From Curtobacterium sp. MCBA15_009 (GTDB lineage: Bacteria; Actinomycetota; Actinomycetes; Actinomycetales; Microbacteriaceae), in NCBI RefSeq assembly GCF_001864895.1, contig NZ_MJGO01000034.1, positions 1 to 64,000 on the forward strand: a stretch of 64,000 nucleotides of DNA. The letters run 5' to 3'. This document shows, piece by piece, positions 8,831 through 17,167 of the stretch. Each line of letters opens with the position of its first letter. Position 1 is the stretch's first letter. The translations under genes were made by a program, and so were the position numbers. Below the pieces are notes generated by a model that saw nothing but the letters and a program-made list of their open reading frames with translations, was not told the origin of the DNA and searched no databases.

Positions 8831-8876
8831 CGGACGGGAGGCCCGGGGCGACCCCGCCACGCGCCTCCCGACCCGG
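8831..8876. repeat. Copy 1 of the CGGACGGGAGGC palindrome family
   Basis: A diverged copy: GGGAGGC at the left pairs with GCCTCCC at the right through an interrupted GC stem. It lies in the 98-base gap between the permease and the binding-protein gene, inside an operon, so here it would act as a stabiliser or partial terminator rather than an operon end. Confidence 0.55.
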
Positions 8877-8923
8877 CACACAGCAGCTCCACCCCCTCTC
8901 CACGAAGAAGTGAAAGGCACCCC

Positions 8924-10258
8924 ATGAACAAGCGTCTCCGGCGCGGGCTCAGCGCCCTCGCCATCGGCGTCACCGCCGCCATCGCCCTGTCCGCGTGCGC
9001 GTCGGGCGGCTCCGGCTCCGGCGGCTCGGCCGACGACATCGACAAGGCCCTGCAGGACGGTGGCACCCTGACCTACTGGTCGTGGACCCCGTCCGCCAAG
9101 GCCCAGGTCGCGGCCTTCGAGGACCAGTACCCCAAGGTGAAGGTCAAGCTCGTCAACGCCGGCACCGGCGCCGACCAGTACACGAAGCTGCAGAACACGA
9201 TCAAGGCCGGCTCGGGTGCCCCCGACGTCGCCCAGGTCGAGTACTACGCCCTGCCGCAGTTCGCCCTGTCCGAGTCGCTGCTCGACCTCGAGCCCTATGG
9301 GTTCGACTCGCTGGAGAAGGACTTCGCCAAGAGCACCTGGAGCTCGGTCACGGTCGACGACAAGGTCTACGGCTTGCCGCAGGACTCCGGCCCCATGGCG
9401 CTGTTCTACAACAAGAAGGTCTTCGACGAGTACGACCTCGCCGTGCCGAAGACGTGGGACGAGTACGTCACCGCGGCGAAGAAGCTCCACGAGGCCGACC
9501 CGAACGCCTACATCGCGGCGGACTCCGGCGACGCCGGCTTCACCACGAGCATGATCGCCCAGGCCGGCGGCACCCCGTTCACCACCGACGGCGACAAGGT
9601 CACGATCAACCTGCAGGACGAGGGCTCGAAGAAGTGGACGAGCACCTGGAACGAGCTCGTCGAGCAGGGCCTGCTCTCGCAGACGGTCGGCTGGACCGAC
9701 GACTGGTACAAGCAGCTCGGCAACGGTGAGATCGCCACGATGATCACCGGCGCGTGGATGCCCGGCAACCTGGAGTCCGGCGTCGCCCAGGCCTCGGGCG
9801 ACTGGCGCGTCGCCCCGATGCCGACCTACGACGGCGGCACCGCCCAGACCGCGAACAACGGCGGCAGCGCCGAGGTCGTCATGAAGCAGTCGAAGAACCC
9901 GGCCCTCGCCGCGGGCTTCCTCAAGTGGCTCAACTCGTCGAAGGAATCGACGAAGGTCTTCATGGAGTCCGGCGGCTTCCCGTCGACCACCGCCGACCTC
10001 GACTCGACCGCGTTCCTGGACGAGAAGCCGGAGTACTTCGGCGGCCAGCAGATCAACAAGGTGCTCGTCGACGCGTCGAAGTCCTCGGACAACGACTTCA
10101 CGTACCTGCCGTACCAGGTGTACGCGAACAGCGTCTACGCCGACACCGTCGGCCAGGCGTACCAGAACGGCACCTCGCTCGACGCCGGCCTCGAGGCCTG
10201 GCAGAAGGCCCTCGCGAAGTACGGCGAGGACCAGGGCTTCACGGTCTCGACCAAGTAG
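8924..10258 (+). CDS. Extracellular sugar-binding lipoprotein (beta-galactosidase operon)
   Basis: A 444-residue family-1 solute-binding protein. The N-terminus is a Sec lipoprotein signal with lipobox LSAC, followed by a Gly/Ser-rich linker (ASGGSGSGGSAD), so it is tethered outside the membrane. The start ATG follows a GAAAGG ribosome site. Unlike the neighbouring importer it has no twin-arginine motif. It delivers sugar to the two preceding permeases. Strong hairpins on both sides (8831-8876 and 10273-10306) may raise or isolate its expression, a common feature for binding proteins. Confidence 0.93.
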   Translation: MNKRLRRGLSALAIGVTAAIALSACASGGSGSGGSADDIDKALQDGGTLTYWSWTPSAKAQVAAFEDQYPKVKVKLVNAGTGADQYTKLQNTIKAGSGAPDVAQVEYYALPQFALSESLLDLEPYGFDSLEKDFAKSTWSSVTVDDKVYGLPQDSGPMALFYNKKVFDEYDLAVPKTWDEYVTAAKKLHEADPNAYIAADSGDAGFTTSMIAQAGGTPFTTDGDKVTINLQDEGSKKWTSTWNELVEQGLLSQTVGWTDDWYKQLGNGEIATMITGAWMPGNLESGVAQASGDWRVAPMPTYDGGTAQTANNGGSAEVVMKQSKNPALAAGFLKWLNSSKESTKVFMESGGFPSTTADLDSTAFLDEKPEYFGGQQINKVLVDASKSSDNDFTYLPYQVYANSVYADTVGQAYQNGTSLDAGLEAWQKALAKYGEDQGFTVSTK

Positions 10259-10272
10259 TCCCCGGTACCCCC

Positions 10273-10306
10273 GCGGGGCCGTGCGGATACCTCCGCACGG
10301 CCCCGC
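10273..10306. terminator. Perfect 15-bp hairpin between binding-protein and GH35 genes
   Basis: GCGGGGCCGTGCGGA (10273-10287) pairs perfectly with 10292-10306 across the loop TACC. It starts 15 bases after the binding-protein stop. As there is no T-tract and the next gene is on the same strand, it is probably an mRNA-stabilising or attenuating hairpin that lowers GH35 expression relative to the binding protein. Confidence 0.65.
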
Positions 10307-10346
10307 TCCACGCCTGGCCCCCGGCCGGCAACGAGAAGGTCACACC

Positions 10347-12161
10347 ATGCGCTTCGCCATCGGCGACACCGACTTCCTGCTCGACGGCGAGCCGCACCGG
10401 ATCCTGTCCGGCGCGATCCACTACTTCCGCGTGCACCCCGACCTGTGGGCCGACCGCATCCGCAAGGCGAAGCTGATGGGCCTCAACACCATCGAGACGT
10501 ACGTCGCCTGGAACGCGCACGCACCGTCGCCGGACGTCTTCGACCTGAGCGGCGGGCTGGACCTCGGCCGCTTCCTCGACCTCGTCGCCGCCGAGGGCAT
10601 GCACGCCATCGTGCGCCCCGGGCCCTACATCTGCGCCGAGTGGTCGAACGGCGGCCTGCCGTACTGGTTGTTCGCGGACGGCTCCGTGGGCGTCCGGCGC
10701 AACGAGCCCGGGTTCCTCGCAGCGGTCGAGACGTACCTGCAGCACCTGGCCCCCGTGCTGGTCCCGCGGCAGATCGACAACGGCGGACCCATCGTCCTGG
10801 TGCAGGTCGAGAACGAGTACGGCGCCTACGGGTCCGACCCCGCGTACCTGCGCGCGCTCGAGCAGATGCACCGCGACATCGGGCTCACCGTCCCCTTCAC
10901 GAGCGTCGACCAGCCGATGGGCACGATGCTCGAGGACGGCTCCCTGCCCTCGCTGCACAAGACCGGCTCGTTCGGGTCGCGCTCCACCGAACGCCTCGCC
11001 CGCCTGCGCCAGGCGCAGCCGACCGGCCCGCTCATGTGCTCGGAGTTCTGGGACGGCTGGTTCGACAGCTGGGGCGAGCACCACCACACCACGCCGGCGG
11101 CTGCCTCGGCGTCGGACCTCGACGACCTGCTCGCCGCCGGGGGCTCGGTGAACATCTACATGTTCCACGGCGGCACGAACTTCGGCTTCACGAACGGCGC
11201 GAACGACAAGGGCGTGTACCGCCCGATCGCGACGTCGTACGACTACGACGCGCCGCTCGACGAGGCCGGTCGCCCGACGGAGAAGTTCCACGCGTTCCGC
11301 TCGGTGATCGAGCGCTACGCGCCGGTGCCGCCGCTGCCAGCGTCGATGCAGCCGGGTGGATCCGGACGCCTCGAGCAGTCCGACGCACCGGCGCCGTCCG
11401 CGCCCGGCGCGGCGATCGCCGTCCGACTGGACCGCGTCGCGTCGCTCCGGTCCCTGCTGCCCGCGCTCGCGTCGTGGTCCGCGCACGACGAGCCACCGAC
11501 CTTCGACGCCCTCGGTGCCGCGAGCGGCTTCGTCGTGTACCGCGCCGAGGTGGACCTGCCCACCGGCGGCGTGCTCACCGTCGGCACCGAGGTGCGCGAC
11601 CGTGCGGTCGTCTCCGTCGACGGTGTGGTCGTCGGCGTGCTGGAGCGGGAGTACCACGACCGCGCGATCGTCCTGCCGGCGGTCACCGGCACGCTCGAAC
11701 TGCTCGTCGAGGACCAGGGCCGCGTCGACTACGGCCCGCGCATCGGCGAGCCGAAGGGCCTCGTCGGGGGAGTGGCCGTCGACGGCGTCCCGCTCGCCCG
11801 TTGGACCGCTGCGCCGCTCGCCCTCGACCCGATCGCACCCGCCGCGCTCGCGGCACTGGCGGAGACCGCCCCGACCGGTGGCGACGTGCTCGCCGGCCCG
11901 ACGTTCGCCGCCGGGTCGTTCGACCTCGACGGCGTGGACGACCGCTACCTGTCGCTGGACGGCTTCCGCAAGGGAGTCGCCTGGGTCAACGGGTTCTGCC
12001 TCGGCCGGTACTGGTCGCGCGGGCCGCAGCAGACCCTGGCGATCCCCGGCCCGGTTCTGCGCCAGGGCCGGAACGAGCTCGTCGTGCTCGAGCTGCACGC
12101 CGCCGCGTCCCGCACCGCGTGCCTGCTGCCCGAGCCGGCCCTCGGCCACACCGAGGCGTAG
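10347..12161 (+). CDS. Beta-galactosidase, GH35
   Basis: A 604-residue enzyme that releases terminal beta-galactose. The N-terminal TIM barrel shows the family signature GPYICAEWSNGGLPYWL, the proton donor Glu157 in VENEYGAYG and the nucleophile Glu233 in CSEFWDGWFDSWG. C-terminal beta domains follow from about residue 370. No signal peptide is present, so it acts on galactosides imported by the preceding ABC transporter. The ATG at 10347 follows GAGAAGG. It is the last gene of the LacI-controlled operon and is followed by two strong hairpins. The natural substrate may be a pectic galactan or arabinogalactan fragment, which is inferred from the neighbouring arabinose genes. Confidence 0.95.
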   Translation: MRFAIGDTDFLLDGEPHRILSGAIHYFRVHPDLWADRIRKAKLMGLNTIETYVAWNAHAPSPDVFDLSGGLDLGRFLDLVAAEGMHAIVRPGPYICAEWSNGGLPYWLFADGSVGVRRNEPGFLAAVETYLQHLAPVLVPRQIDNGGPIVLVQVENEYGAYGSDPAYLRALEQMHRDIGLTVPFTSVDQPMGTMLEDGSLPSLHKTGSFGSRSTERLARLRQAQPTGPLMCSEFWDGWFDSWGEHHHTTPAAASASDLDDLLAAGGSVNIYMFHGGTNFGFTNGANDKGVYRPIATSYDYDAPLDEAGRPTEKFHAFRSVIERYAPVPPLPASMQPGGSGRLEQSDAPAPSAPGAAIAVRLDRVASLRSLLPALASWSAHDEPPTFDALGAASGFVVYRAEVDLPTGGVLTVGTEVRDRAVVSVDGVVVGVLEREYHDRAIVLPAVTGTLELLVEDQGRVDYGPRIGEPKGLVGGVAVDGVPLARWTAAPLALDPIAPAALAALAETAPTGGDVLAGPTFAAGSFDLDGVDDRYLSLDGFRKGVAWVNGFCLGRYWSRGPQQTLAIPGPVLRQGRNELVVLELHAAASRTACLLPEPALGHTEA

Positions 12162-12162
12162 C

Positions 12163-12194
12163 GGCCCCGCGTGGCGCCGGTGCCACGCGGGGCC
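12163..12194. terminator. Hairpin immediately after the GH35 stop
   Basis: GGCCCCGCGTGGC (12163-12175) pairs perfectly with 12182-12194 over a six-base loop, one base after the GH35 stop codon. It is likely the first part of a double terminator with the hairpin at 12206-12264. Confidence 0.6.
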
Positions 12195-12205
12195 GGTGCC
12201 GGGCG

Positions 12206-12264
12206 CCGAGTGAGCAGAAGACGTCGAGTGCGCCCCACCCACCCGACGTCTTCTGCTCACTCGG
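12206..12264. terminator. Perfect 21-bp hairpin between convergent genes
   Basis: The arm at 12206-12226 is the exact reverse complement of 12244-12264, with a 17-base spacer. It lies between the GH35 gene and the convergent small gene, whose coding end at 12257 overlaps the right arm. It probably terminates in both directions and shares sequence blocks with the imperfect hairpin at 5200-5254. Confidence 0.6.
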
Positions 12265-12604
12265 TGTGGTGCGGCGCGGTGTGGTGCGGCGCTGACGTCG
12301 AGACCCCGTCGAGGGCGTCGAGCTCGGCGACCGCACGCTCGGCGTCCGCGATCCGGTCGGCCTCGGGGCGGGTCCACCACTCGGGGCCGCGCTCGCCGAG
12401 CCCGTGCTTCGCGAGCCCGTTCCGGTGCCGGGCCGCCGCCAGGGCCTCGTCGTCGCCCGCACGCTTCGCGGTCTTCACGGCGTTCCGCCCGCGCCCCAGG
12501 TGGGAGCGGAGCGCGGCGGCGAGCTCCTCGGGCAGGGCCGGGTCGGTCCGGCGCCAGCGCCGGCCGTCCACGACGAAGAAGTGGTCGTCGGGTTCGGCGG
12601 TCAT
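12257..12604 (-). CDS. Conserved hypothetical protein
   Basis: A 115-residue protein starting MTAEPDDHFFVVDGRRWRRTDP and rich in Arg, Ala and Glu helices, with no membrane segment or signal peptide. ATG at 12604 is chosen because the conserved-looking start begins there; the frame stays open further upstream into the neighbouring gene. Similar short proteins in actinobacteria carry uninformative names. The stop region overlaps one arm of a large hairpin, and the last residues (APHHTAPHHTE) come from a short direct repeat GTGTGGTGCGGCGCG. Function unknown. Confidence 0.6.
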   Translation of the reverse strand: MTAEPDDHFFVVDGRRWRRTDPALPEELAAALRSHLGRGRNAVKTAKRAGDDEALAAARHRNGLAKHGLGERGPEWWTRPEADRIADAERAVAELDALDGVSTSAPHHTAPHHTE

Positions 12605-12649
12605 GCTCCCGAGTCTGCACCGTCGGTGGTCCCCGGTAGACAGGTGTCG

Positions 12650-13723
12650 ATGAGCAACGCACGCGTCCGCCCGATGCTCGACATCCGTCGCATCTACGCC
12701 GAGCCCGCTGCCCTCGACCTGCAGCGCGGGCAGGAGATCGTCGGGCAGTGGCCGGACGCCGAGGTGGTGCCGGTCGAGTCGCACTGGAACATCCCCGAGG
12801 TGCACGGCGACGAGCGCAACGTGCAGCGCTGGGTGCGCATCAAGACCGAGGCCCTCGTGCTCGGGGTGAAGAAGTCGCTCGTCACCCGGCCGAACGGGCG
12901 CTCAGCCGACTTCATCGCCCCGTCCACCGCGAACGGCTGCGCGATGGCCTGCGCCTACTGCTACGTGCCGCGGCGCAAGGGGTACAGCAACCCGGTCACC
13001 GTGTTCGCGAACATCGACCAGATCACGAAGCACGTCGCCCGGAACGTCGCGAAGCAGGGGCCGAAGACCGAGCCGAACCAGTGCGATCCAGAGGCCTGGG
13101 TCTACGACATCGGGGAGAACAGCGACTGCTCGGTCGACGCGATGATCAGCGACAACGTGCGCGACCTCTGCGACCTGTTCCGGATGACCCCGACGGCGAA
13201 GGCGTCGTTCGCGACGAAGTACGTCAACCGCGACCTGCTCGACTGGGACCCGATGGGGCGCACGCGCATCCGGTTCTCGCTCATGCCGCACGAGACGGCG
13301 AAGGTCACCGACATCCGCACCAGCCCGATCGCCGAACGGATCACCGCCGTCAACGACTTCGTCGACGCCGGGTACGAGGTCCACCTCAACTTCTCACCGG
13401 TCATCCTCACGCCGACGTGGGAGTCCGACTGGGCCGAACTGCTGCGCCAGGTGGACGACGTGCTGTCCCCGGCGGCCAAGGCGCAGCTCGCGGCCGAGGT
13501 GATCTTCCTGACGCACAACCAGCCCCTGCACGAGGTCAACCTCGGCTGGCACCCGAAGGCAGAGGACCTGCTGTGGCGCCCAGACCTGCAGGAGCAGAAG
13601 GTGTCGCAGAACGGCGCGGTGAACGTCCGCTACCGGTCCGGCATGAAGGGGCAGCTCGTCGAGCGCTTCCGCGAGCTCGTCGCCGAGCACCTGCCGTCCT
13701 GCCGCATCCGGTACGCGTTCTGA
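12650..13723 (+). CDS. Spore photoproduct lyase family radical SAM protein
   Basis: A 357-residue radical SAM enzyme. Cys97, Cys101 and Cys104 form the CxxxCxxC cluster motif (GCAMACAYCYVP) that binds the 4Fe-4S cluster and SAM. The overall layout and a further cysteine in ENSDCSVD resemble the spore photoproduct lyase family, which repairs UV-made thymine dimers in endospores. The host is not expected to form endospores, so the true substrate is unknown; a DNA-repair role is possible. It is transcribed alone, divergent from the small hypothetical gene and convergent with csbD. ATG at 12650 is preferred; a GTG two codons earlier is an alternative. Confidence 0.8.
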   Translation: MSNARVRPMLDIRRIYAEPAALDLQRGQEIVGQWPDAEVVPVESHWNIPEVHGDERNVQRWVRIKTEALVLGVKKSLVTRPNGRSADFIAPSTANGCAMACAYCYVPRRKGYSNPVTVFANIDQITKHVARNVAKQGPKTEPNQCDPEAWVYDIGENSDCSVDAMISDNVRDLCDLFRMTPTAKASFATKYVNRDLLDWDPMGRTRIRFSLMPHETAKVTDIRTSPIAERITAVNDFVDAGYEVHLNFSPVILTPTWESDWAELLRQVDDVLSPAAKAQLAAEVIFLTHNQPLHEVNLGWHPKAEDLLWRPDLQEQKVSQNGAVNVRYRSGMKGQLVERFRELVAEHLPSCRIRYAF

Positions 13724-13754
13724 CGCTGCACACCCCGGCGCGTCCCCGCGACGC

Positions 13755-13793
13755 GGAACGGCCCCGGCGCGTGTGTCGCGTCGGGGCCGTTCC
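13755..13793. terminator. Bidirectional terminator hairpin
   Basis: GGAACGGCCCCG (13755-13766) pairs with 13782-13793 between the convergent radical SAM and CsbD genes. The 12-base GC stem probably ends both transcripts. Confidence 0.65.
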
Positions 13794-13804
13794 TGCAGGT
13801 CGAC

Positions 13805-13981
13805 CTACTTGCCGTCGAGGGCGTCCTTCGCCTTCTCCTTGTCGAGGCGCCCCTCGCCCATGACCTGGTCCTTCTGGCCCTGGTGCTTGAGCTCCGCGTC
13901 GTCCGTGTGCTTGCCGACGGCCTCTTCGGCCTTGCCGGCGACCTTCTGCGTGAGGTCCTTGGCCTTGTCTCCGAGCGACAT
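13805..13981 (-). CDS. CsbD-like stress protein
   Basis: A 58-residue, highly charged protein (MSLGDKAKDLTQKVAGKAEEAVGK...) of the CsbD family. These small hydrophilic proteins are induced by general stress in many bacteria; their molecular role is not known. ATG at 13981 is preceded by AAAGGAG at ideal spacing. A longer frame upstream (to 14044) lacks a ribosome site and is rejected. Confidence 0.88.
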   Translation of the reverse strand: MSLGDKAKDLTQKVAGKAEEAVGKHTDDAELKHQGQKDQVMGEGRLDKEKAKDALDGK

Positions 13982-14134
13982 GATCGCTCCTTTCGTCCGG
14001 GTCCCGCCGAGGGTCCCCGGCGCGTCTGTCCCCGACTGAACCACGCGCTCACCCTCCGCTCACGGAGGAACCCGAGGTCCGTGTACCCCGCGGCGCCACC
14101 ACGGGGTACATCGGCGTGTAGGACACGCCGCTGA

Positions 14135-15235
14135 TCAGGGTATGAGACGGTCCTCGCGGTACCGGGCGAACAGGTCCGCGAAGGCCTGCTCGGTCCGACG
14201 GAACGCCGTGAAGCCGGCAGCCCGGCTCTTGCCCATGTCCGTGACGACCTCCATCGCCCGACCGAGGTCGGCGTCGGTGTGCCACCACGACGCGAGCCGG
14301 GTGACGTCCGACTCGACCAGGCCGTGCCGCTCGGCGATGCCGGCCCACTCGGCCTCGTACGGGGCCATCTGCACCTCGAGCGGGCGGGGTGCGTCCTGGT
14401 ACCCGACGACGCGCGCCGGGTCGACACCGAGGTGCGCCGCCAGGCGCGGCCACATCCAGCGCCAGCGGAAGACGTCACCGTTCACGATGTTGAACGGCTC
14501 GTCGGCGCCCTCGGGCGAGGTCGACGCCCACACCATGTGCTCGGCGAGGATGCCCGCGTCGGTCATGTCGGTCAGGCCGTTCCACTGCGCCTCGCTGCCC
14601 GGGAACACGAAGTCGAGCCCGAGCTCCTTCGCCAGGGTCGCCTGCACGGCGATCGTCAGGCCCATGTTCATGGCGTTGCCGACGGCGTGGCCGATGACGG
14701 TGTGCGAGCGGTGCACGGACCAGGTGAAGCCCTGGCGCTCGGCGGCGGCGAAGAGCTCGTCCTCCTGCGCGTAGTAGAAGTTCGGGGTGTCGAGCCGCGG
14801 CTCCTCCTCGTGGAAGGGCGTGTCGGGCATCTCGCCCGCTGCGTACGCCTCGAACGGGCCGAGGTAGTGCTTCAGCCCGGTGACGAGCGCGACGTGCGCC
14901 AACGGTGCGTGCGTCAACGCCGCCAGGAGGTCGCGGACCATCCCGCCGTTGACGCGGATGTTCTCGGCCTCGGTCTCCTGCCGCTGCCACGCGGTGAAGA
15001 ACACGTGGGTGGGCTGCTCGTCCGCCAGTGCGGCGGACAGGCTCTCGGGGTCGCGGAGGTCCGCGGCGACGGTCCGGACGCCGTCGCGGCCGATCGGTCG
15101 GCGGGACAGCGCCGTGACCTCCCAGCCGTCGTCGAGCAGGTGGCTCACCAGGGCGGAGCCGGTGATGCCGCTCGCCCCCACGACGAGGGCTCGGGGCTGG
15201 ACAGGGGTCGGTTCGGTCGATCCGGTTGCAGTCAT
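14135..15235 (-). CDS. NAD(P)-dependent SDR-family oxidoreductase (PRISE-like)
   Basis: A 366-residue extended short-chain dehydrogenase. The Rossmann dinucleotide-binding motif is GASGITGSALVSHL near residue 22. The domain layout and motifs such as NFYYAQEDEL and SVHRSHTVIGH resemble the progesterone 5-beta-reductase/iridoid synthase-like (PRISE) family of enone reductases. The natural substrate in bacteria is not known. It appears monocistronic. ATG at 15235 is chosen; in-frame codons upstream lack a better ribosome site. Confidence 0.82.
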   Translation of the reverse strand: MTATGSTEPTPVQPRALVVGASGITGSALVSHLLDDGWEVTALSRRPIGRDGVRTVAADLRDPESLSAALADEQPTHVFFTAWQRQETEAENIRVNGGMVRDLLAALTHAPLAHVALVTGLKHYLGPFEAYAAGEMPDTPFHEEEPRLDTPNFYYAQEDELFAAAERQGFTWSVHRSHTVIGHAVGNAMNMGLTIAVQATLAKELGLDFVFPGSEAQWNGLTDMTDAGILAEHMVWASTSPEGADEPFNIVNGDVFRWRWMWPRLAAHLGVDPARVVGYQDAPRPLEVQMAPYEAEWAGIAERHGLVESDVTRLASWWHTDADLGRAMEVVTDMGKSRAAGFTAFRRTEQAFADLFARYREDRLIP

Positions 15236-15272
15236 CCCTGCATGCAACCGACGATGGAAGACACGTGTTCCC

Positions 15273-15671
15273 TCAGCGCGGGCGACGGATGCGGATCGGG
15301 CCCTTCGCCGTCGACGGGTCGACCACGGCACCGCCCTGCGTGATCTCGACCTCGCCCCGTGCCACCATGCGACGGGCGGCCCGGCGGGCGGGTTCCATCA
15401 ACGGACGCCAGTCGTCGGGGTCGAGCGACCGGGCGACCTCGGACGGGCAGATGCTCGAGGTCCGTGCGCGCGCGGCGAGCAGTTCGTCGATGCGCTGTTC
15501 GAGGGCACGGTCGGTGGCGTTCACTCCGTGCTTCCGGCACGCTGCGGAGCAGTACCGCGCTTCCGGCGCCGCCGACGAGGGCATGGTGCGACCGCACGAC
15601 GCGCACGTGCGCTCGGCGTGCTCCGCCTCGTTCGCCGCAGCGTCCGCTTCCGTCCTGATCGCGCGTCCCAT
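15273..15671 (-). CDS. Small zinc-binding protein with DUF3253-like domain
   Basis: A 132-residue protein with two parts. Residues about 20-45 contain a CxxC...C...C motif (CASCGRTM...RYCSAACRKHG), a likely zinc finger of the DUF2256 type. Residues about 50-132 match the DUF3253 pattern (helical, ICPSEVARSLDPDDWRPLM ... ARRMVARGEVEITQGG), which looks like a winged helix. It may bind nucleic acid, but no function is established. It is divergent from the amylase gene, with 81 bases between. Confidence 0.75.
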   Translation of the reverse strand: MGRAIRTEADAAANEAEHAERTCASCGRTMPSSAAPEARYCSAACRKHGVNATDRALEQRIDELLAARARTSSICPSEVARSLDPDDWRPLMEPARRAARRMVARGEVEITQGGAVVDPSTAKGPIRIRRPR

Positions 15672-15752
15672 GCCTGCATCTTCGTCCTGCTGCTCCTGTC
15701 CGTTCCCAGCACGAGCGCACCCGGCGCAGGTCCGGCTGGCAGCATCGGACCG

Positions 15753-17090
15753 GTGAGCACCGACACCGCACCCACCCGTCACCCCGAACCCGCCTGGGTC
15801 GAGCACGTCATGTGGTGGCACGTGTACCCGCTCGGCTTCGTCGGCGCCGACGTCCGACCCGGGTCCGCCGTCGAGGACCGCCCGGTCGAGCACCGCCTCG
15901 GTCGGATCGAGCCGTGGCTCGACCACGTCGTGGACCTCGGCCTGAACGGCCTGCTGCTCGGACCGGTGTTCGCGAGTTCGACGCACGGCTACGACACCGT
16001 GGACCACTTCCGCATCGACCCGCGCCTCGGTGACGACGACGACCTCGACCGTCTGGTGGCCGCCGCGCACGAGCGGGGGATCCGGGTCCTGCTCGACGGT
16101 GTCTTCAACCACGTCGGCCGCGAGCACCCGGCGTTCCGGGCGCTCGAGGAGCACGGCCCCGACGCCGAGACGGCCGACTTGTTCGCGATCGACTGGACGG
16201 GGTGGACGCCGGGGCAGCCGGTACCGGTCGGACTGTTCGAGGGACACGACATCCTGGTGGCGCTCGACCACGACACCCGGGCGACCGAGGACCTCGTGGT
16301 GCAGATCATGGCGCACTGGCTCGAGCGGGGGATCGACGGCTGGCGGCTCGACGCGGCCTACGCGGTGCCGCCGTCCTTCTGGGCACGGGTGCTGCCGCGG
16401 GTGCGCGAGCGGTTCCCGGATGCGTGGTTCAGCGGCGAGGTGATCCACGGGGACGCCGCGGCGATCGCCCGGGAGTCGACGATGGACTCGCTGACGCAGT
16501 ACGAGCTGTGGCAGGGCGTCTGGCACGGCATCGCGGACCGCAACGGCCACGAGCTGGCGCACGCGATCGAGCGGCACGACGCCCTGCTCGAGACGTTCGC
16601 CCCGACGACCTTCGTCGGCAACCACGACGTCACCCGCATCGCGAGCGCGGTGGGGGAGCCGTTCGCCGGGCACGCGGCCGCGGTGCTGTTCACCGTCGCC
16701 GGCACCGCGATCGTCTACGCGGGTGACGAGTACGGCTGGACCGGGGTGAAGGAGGAACGCGAGGGCGGCGACGACGCGGTACGCCCGGAATTCCCGGACA
16801 CGCCACCCGCAGCGGGCGACCTGACGCACGCGTACGAGGCGCTCGTCGCCCTGCGCCGCCGCAACCCGTGGCTGCACCGGGCCCACACCGACGTCGTGCA
16901 CCTGACGAACACGGCCGTGGTCCTGCGGACCGCCACGGCGGACGCGGCCGTGGTGACCGCCCTGAACCTGTCGGACGACCCCGTCGAGGTTCCCGCGGCC
17001 GACGCGACGCAGGTGGAGGCGGGCGGTGCCGATCTCGGGGACGGGACCCTGCGCCTTCCGGCCCGGGGGTGGGCGGTCCTCACCCGCTGA
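15753..17090 (+). CDS. Alpha-amylase-family glycoside hydrolase, GH13
   Basis: A 445-residue cytoplasmic GH13 protein without a signal peptide. Family motifs are present: DGVFNHVG, GWRLDAAYA with nucleophile Asp200, SGEVIHGD with acid/base Glu229, and FVGNHDVTRI with Asp292. It is short for a GH13 enzyme and has a small C-terminal beta domain. The GTG start follows a weak GACCG context; the frame is open upstream but would overlap the divergent gene. It most likely acts on maltodextrins or other alpha-glucans; exact specificity cannot be read from sequence alone. It stands alone, ended by the hairpin at 17095-17143. Confidence 0.88.
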   Translation: MSTDTAPTRHPEPAWVEHVMWWHVYPLGFVGADVRPGSAVEDRPVEHRLGRIEPWLDHVVDLGLNGLLLGPVFASSTHGYDTVDHFRIDPRLGDDDDLDRLVAAAHERGIRVLLDGVFNHVGREHPAFRALEEHGPDAETADLFAIDWTGWTPGQPVPVGLFEGHDILVALDHDTRATEDLVVQIMAHWLERGIDGWRLDAAYAVPPSFWARVLPRVRERFPDAWFSGEVIHGDAAAIARESTMDSLTQYELWQGVWHGIADRNGHELAHAIERHDALLETFAPTTFVGNHDVTRIASAVGEPFAGHAAAVLFTVAGTAIVYAGDEYGWTGVKEEREGGDDAVRPEFPDTPPAAGDLTHAYEALVALRRRNPWLHRAHTDVVHLTNTAVVLRTATADAAVVTALNLSDDPVEVPAADATQVEAGGADLGDGTLRLPARGWAVLTR

Positions 17091-17094
17091 CGCA

Positions 17095-17143
17095 CGAAAG
17101 CGACAGAAGTGCGCGGATGTTCCGCAGCACTCTGTCGCTTTCG
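17095..17143. terminator. Long bidirectional hairpin between amylase and importer permease
   Basis: CGAAAGCGACAGAAGTGC pairs with GCACTCTGTCGCTTTCG with one bulge. An inner GCGGA/TCCGC helix caps the stem. It begins four bases after the amylase stop and ends 25 bases before the convergent permease stop, so it probably terminates both. Confidence 0.75.
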
Positions 17144-17167
17144 CGGGGGTGACCCCGGACGCACGCC

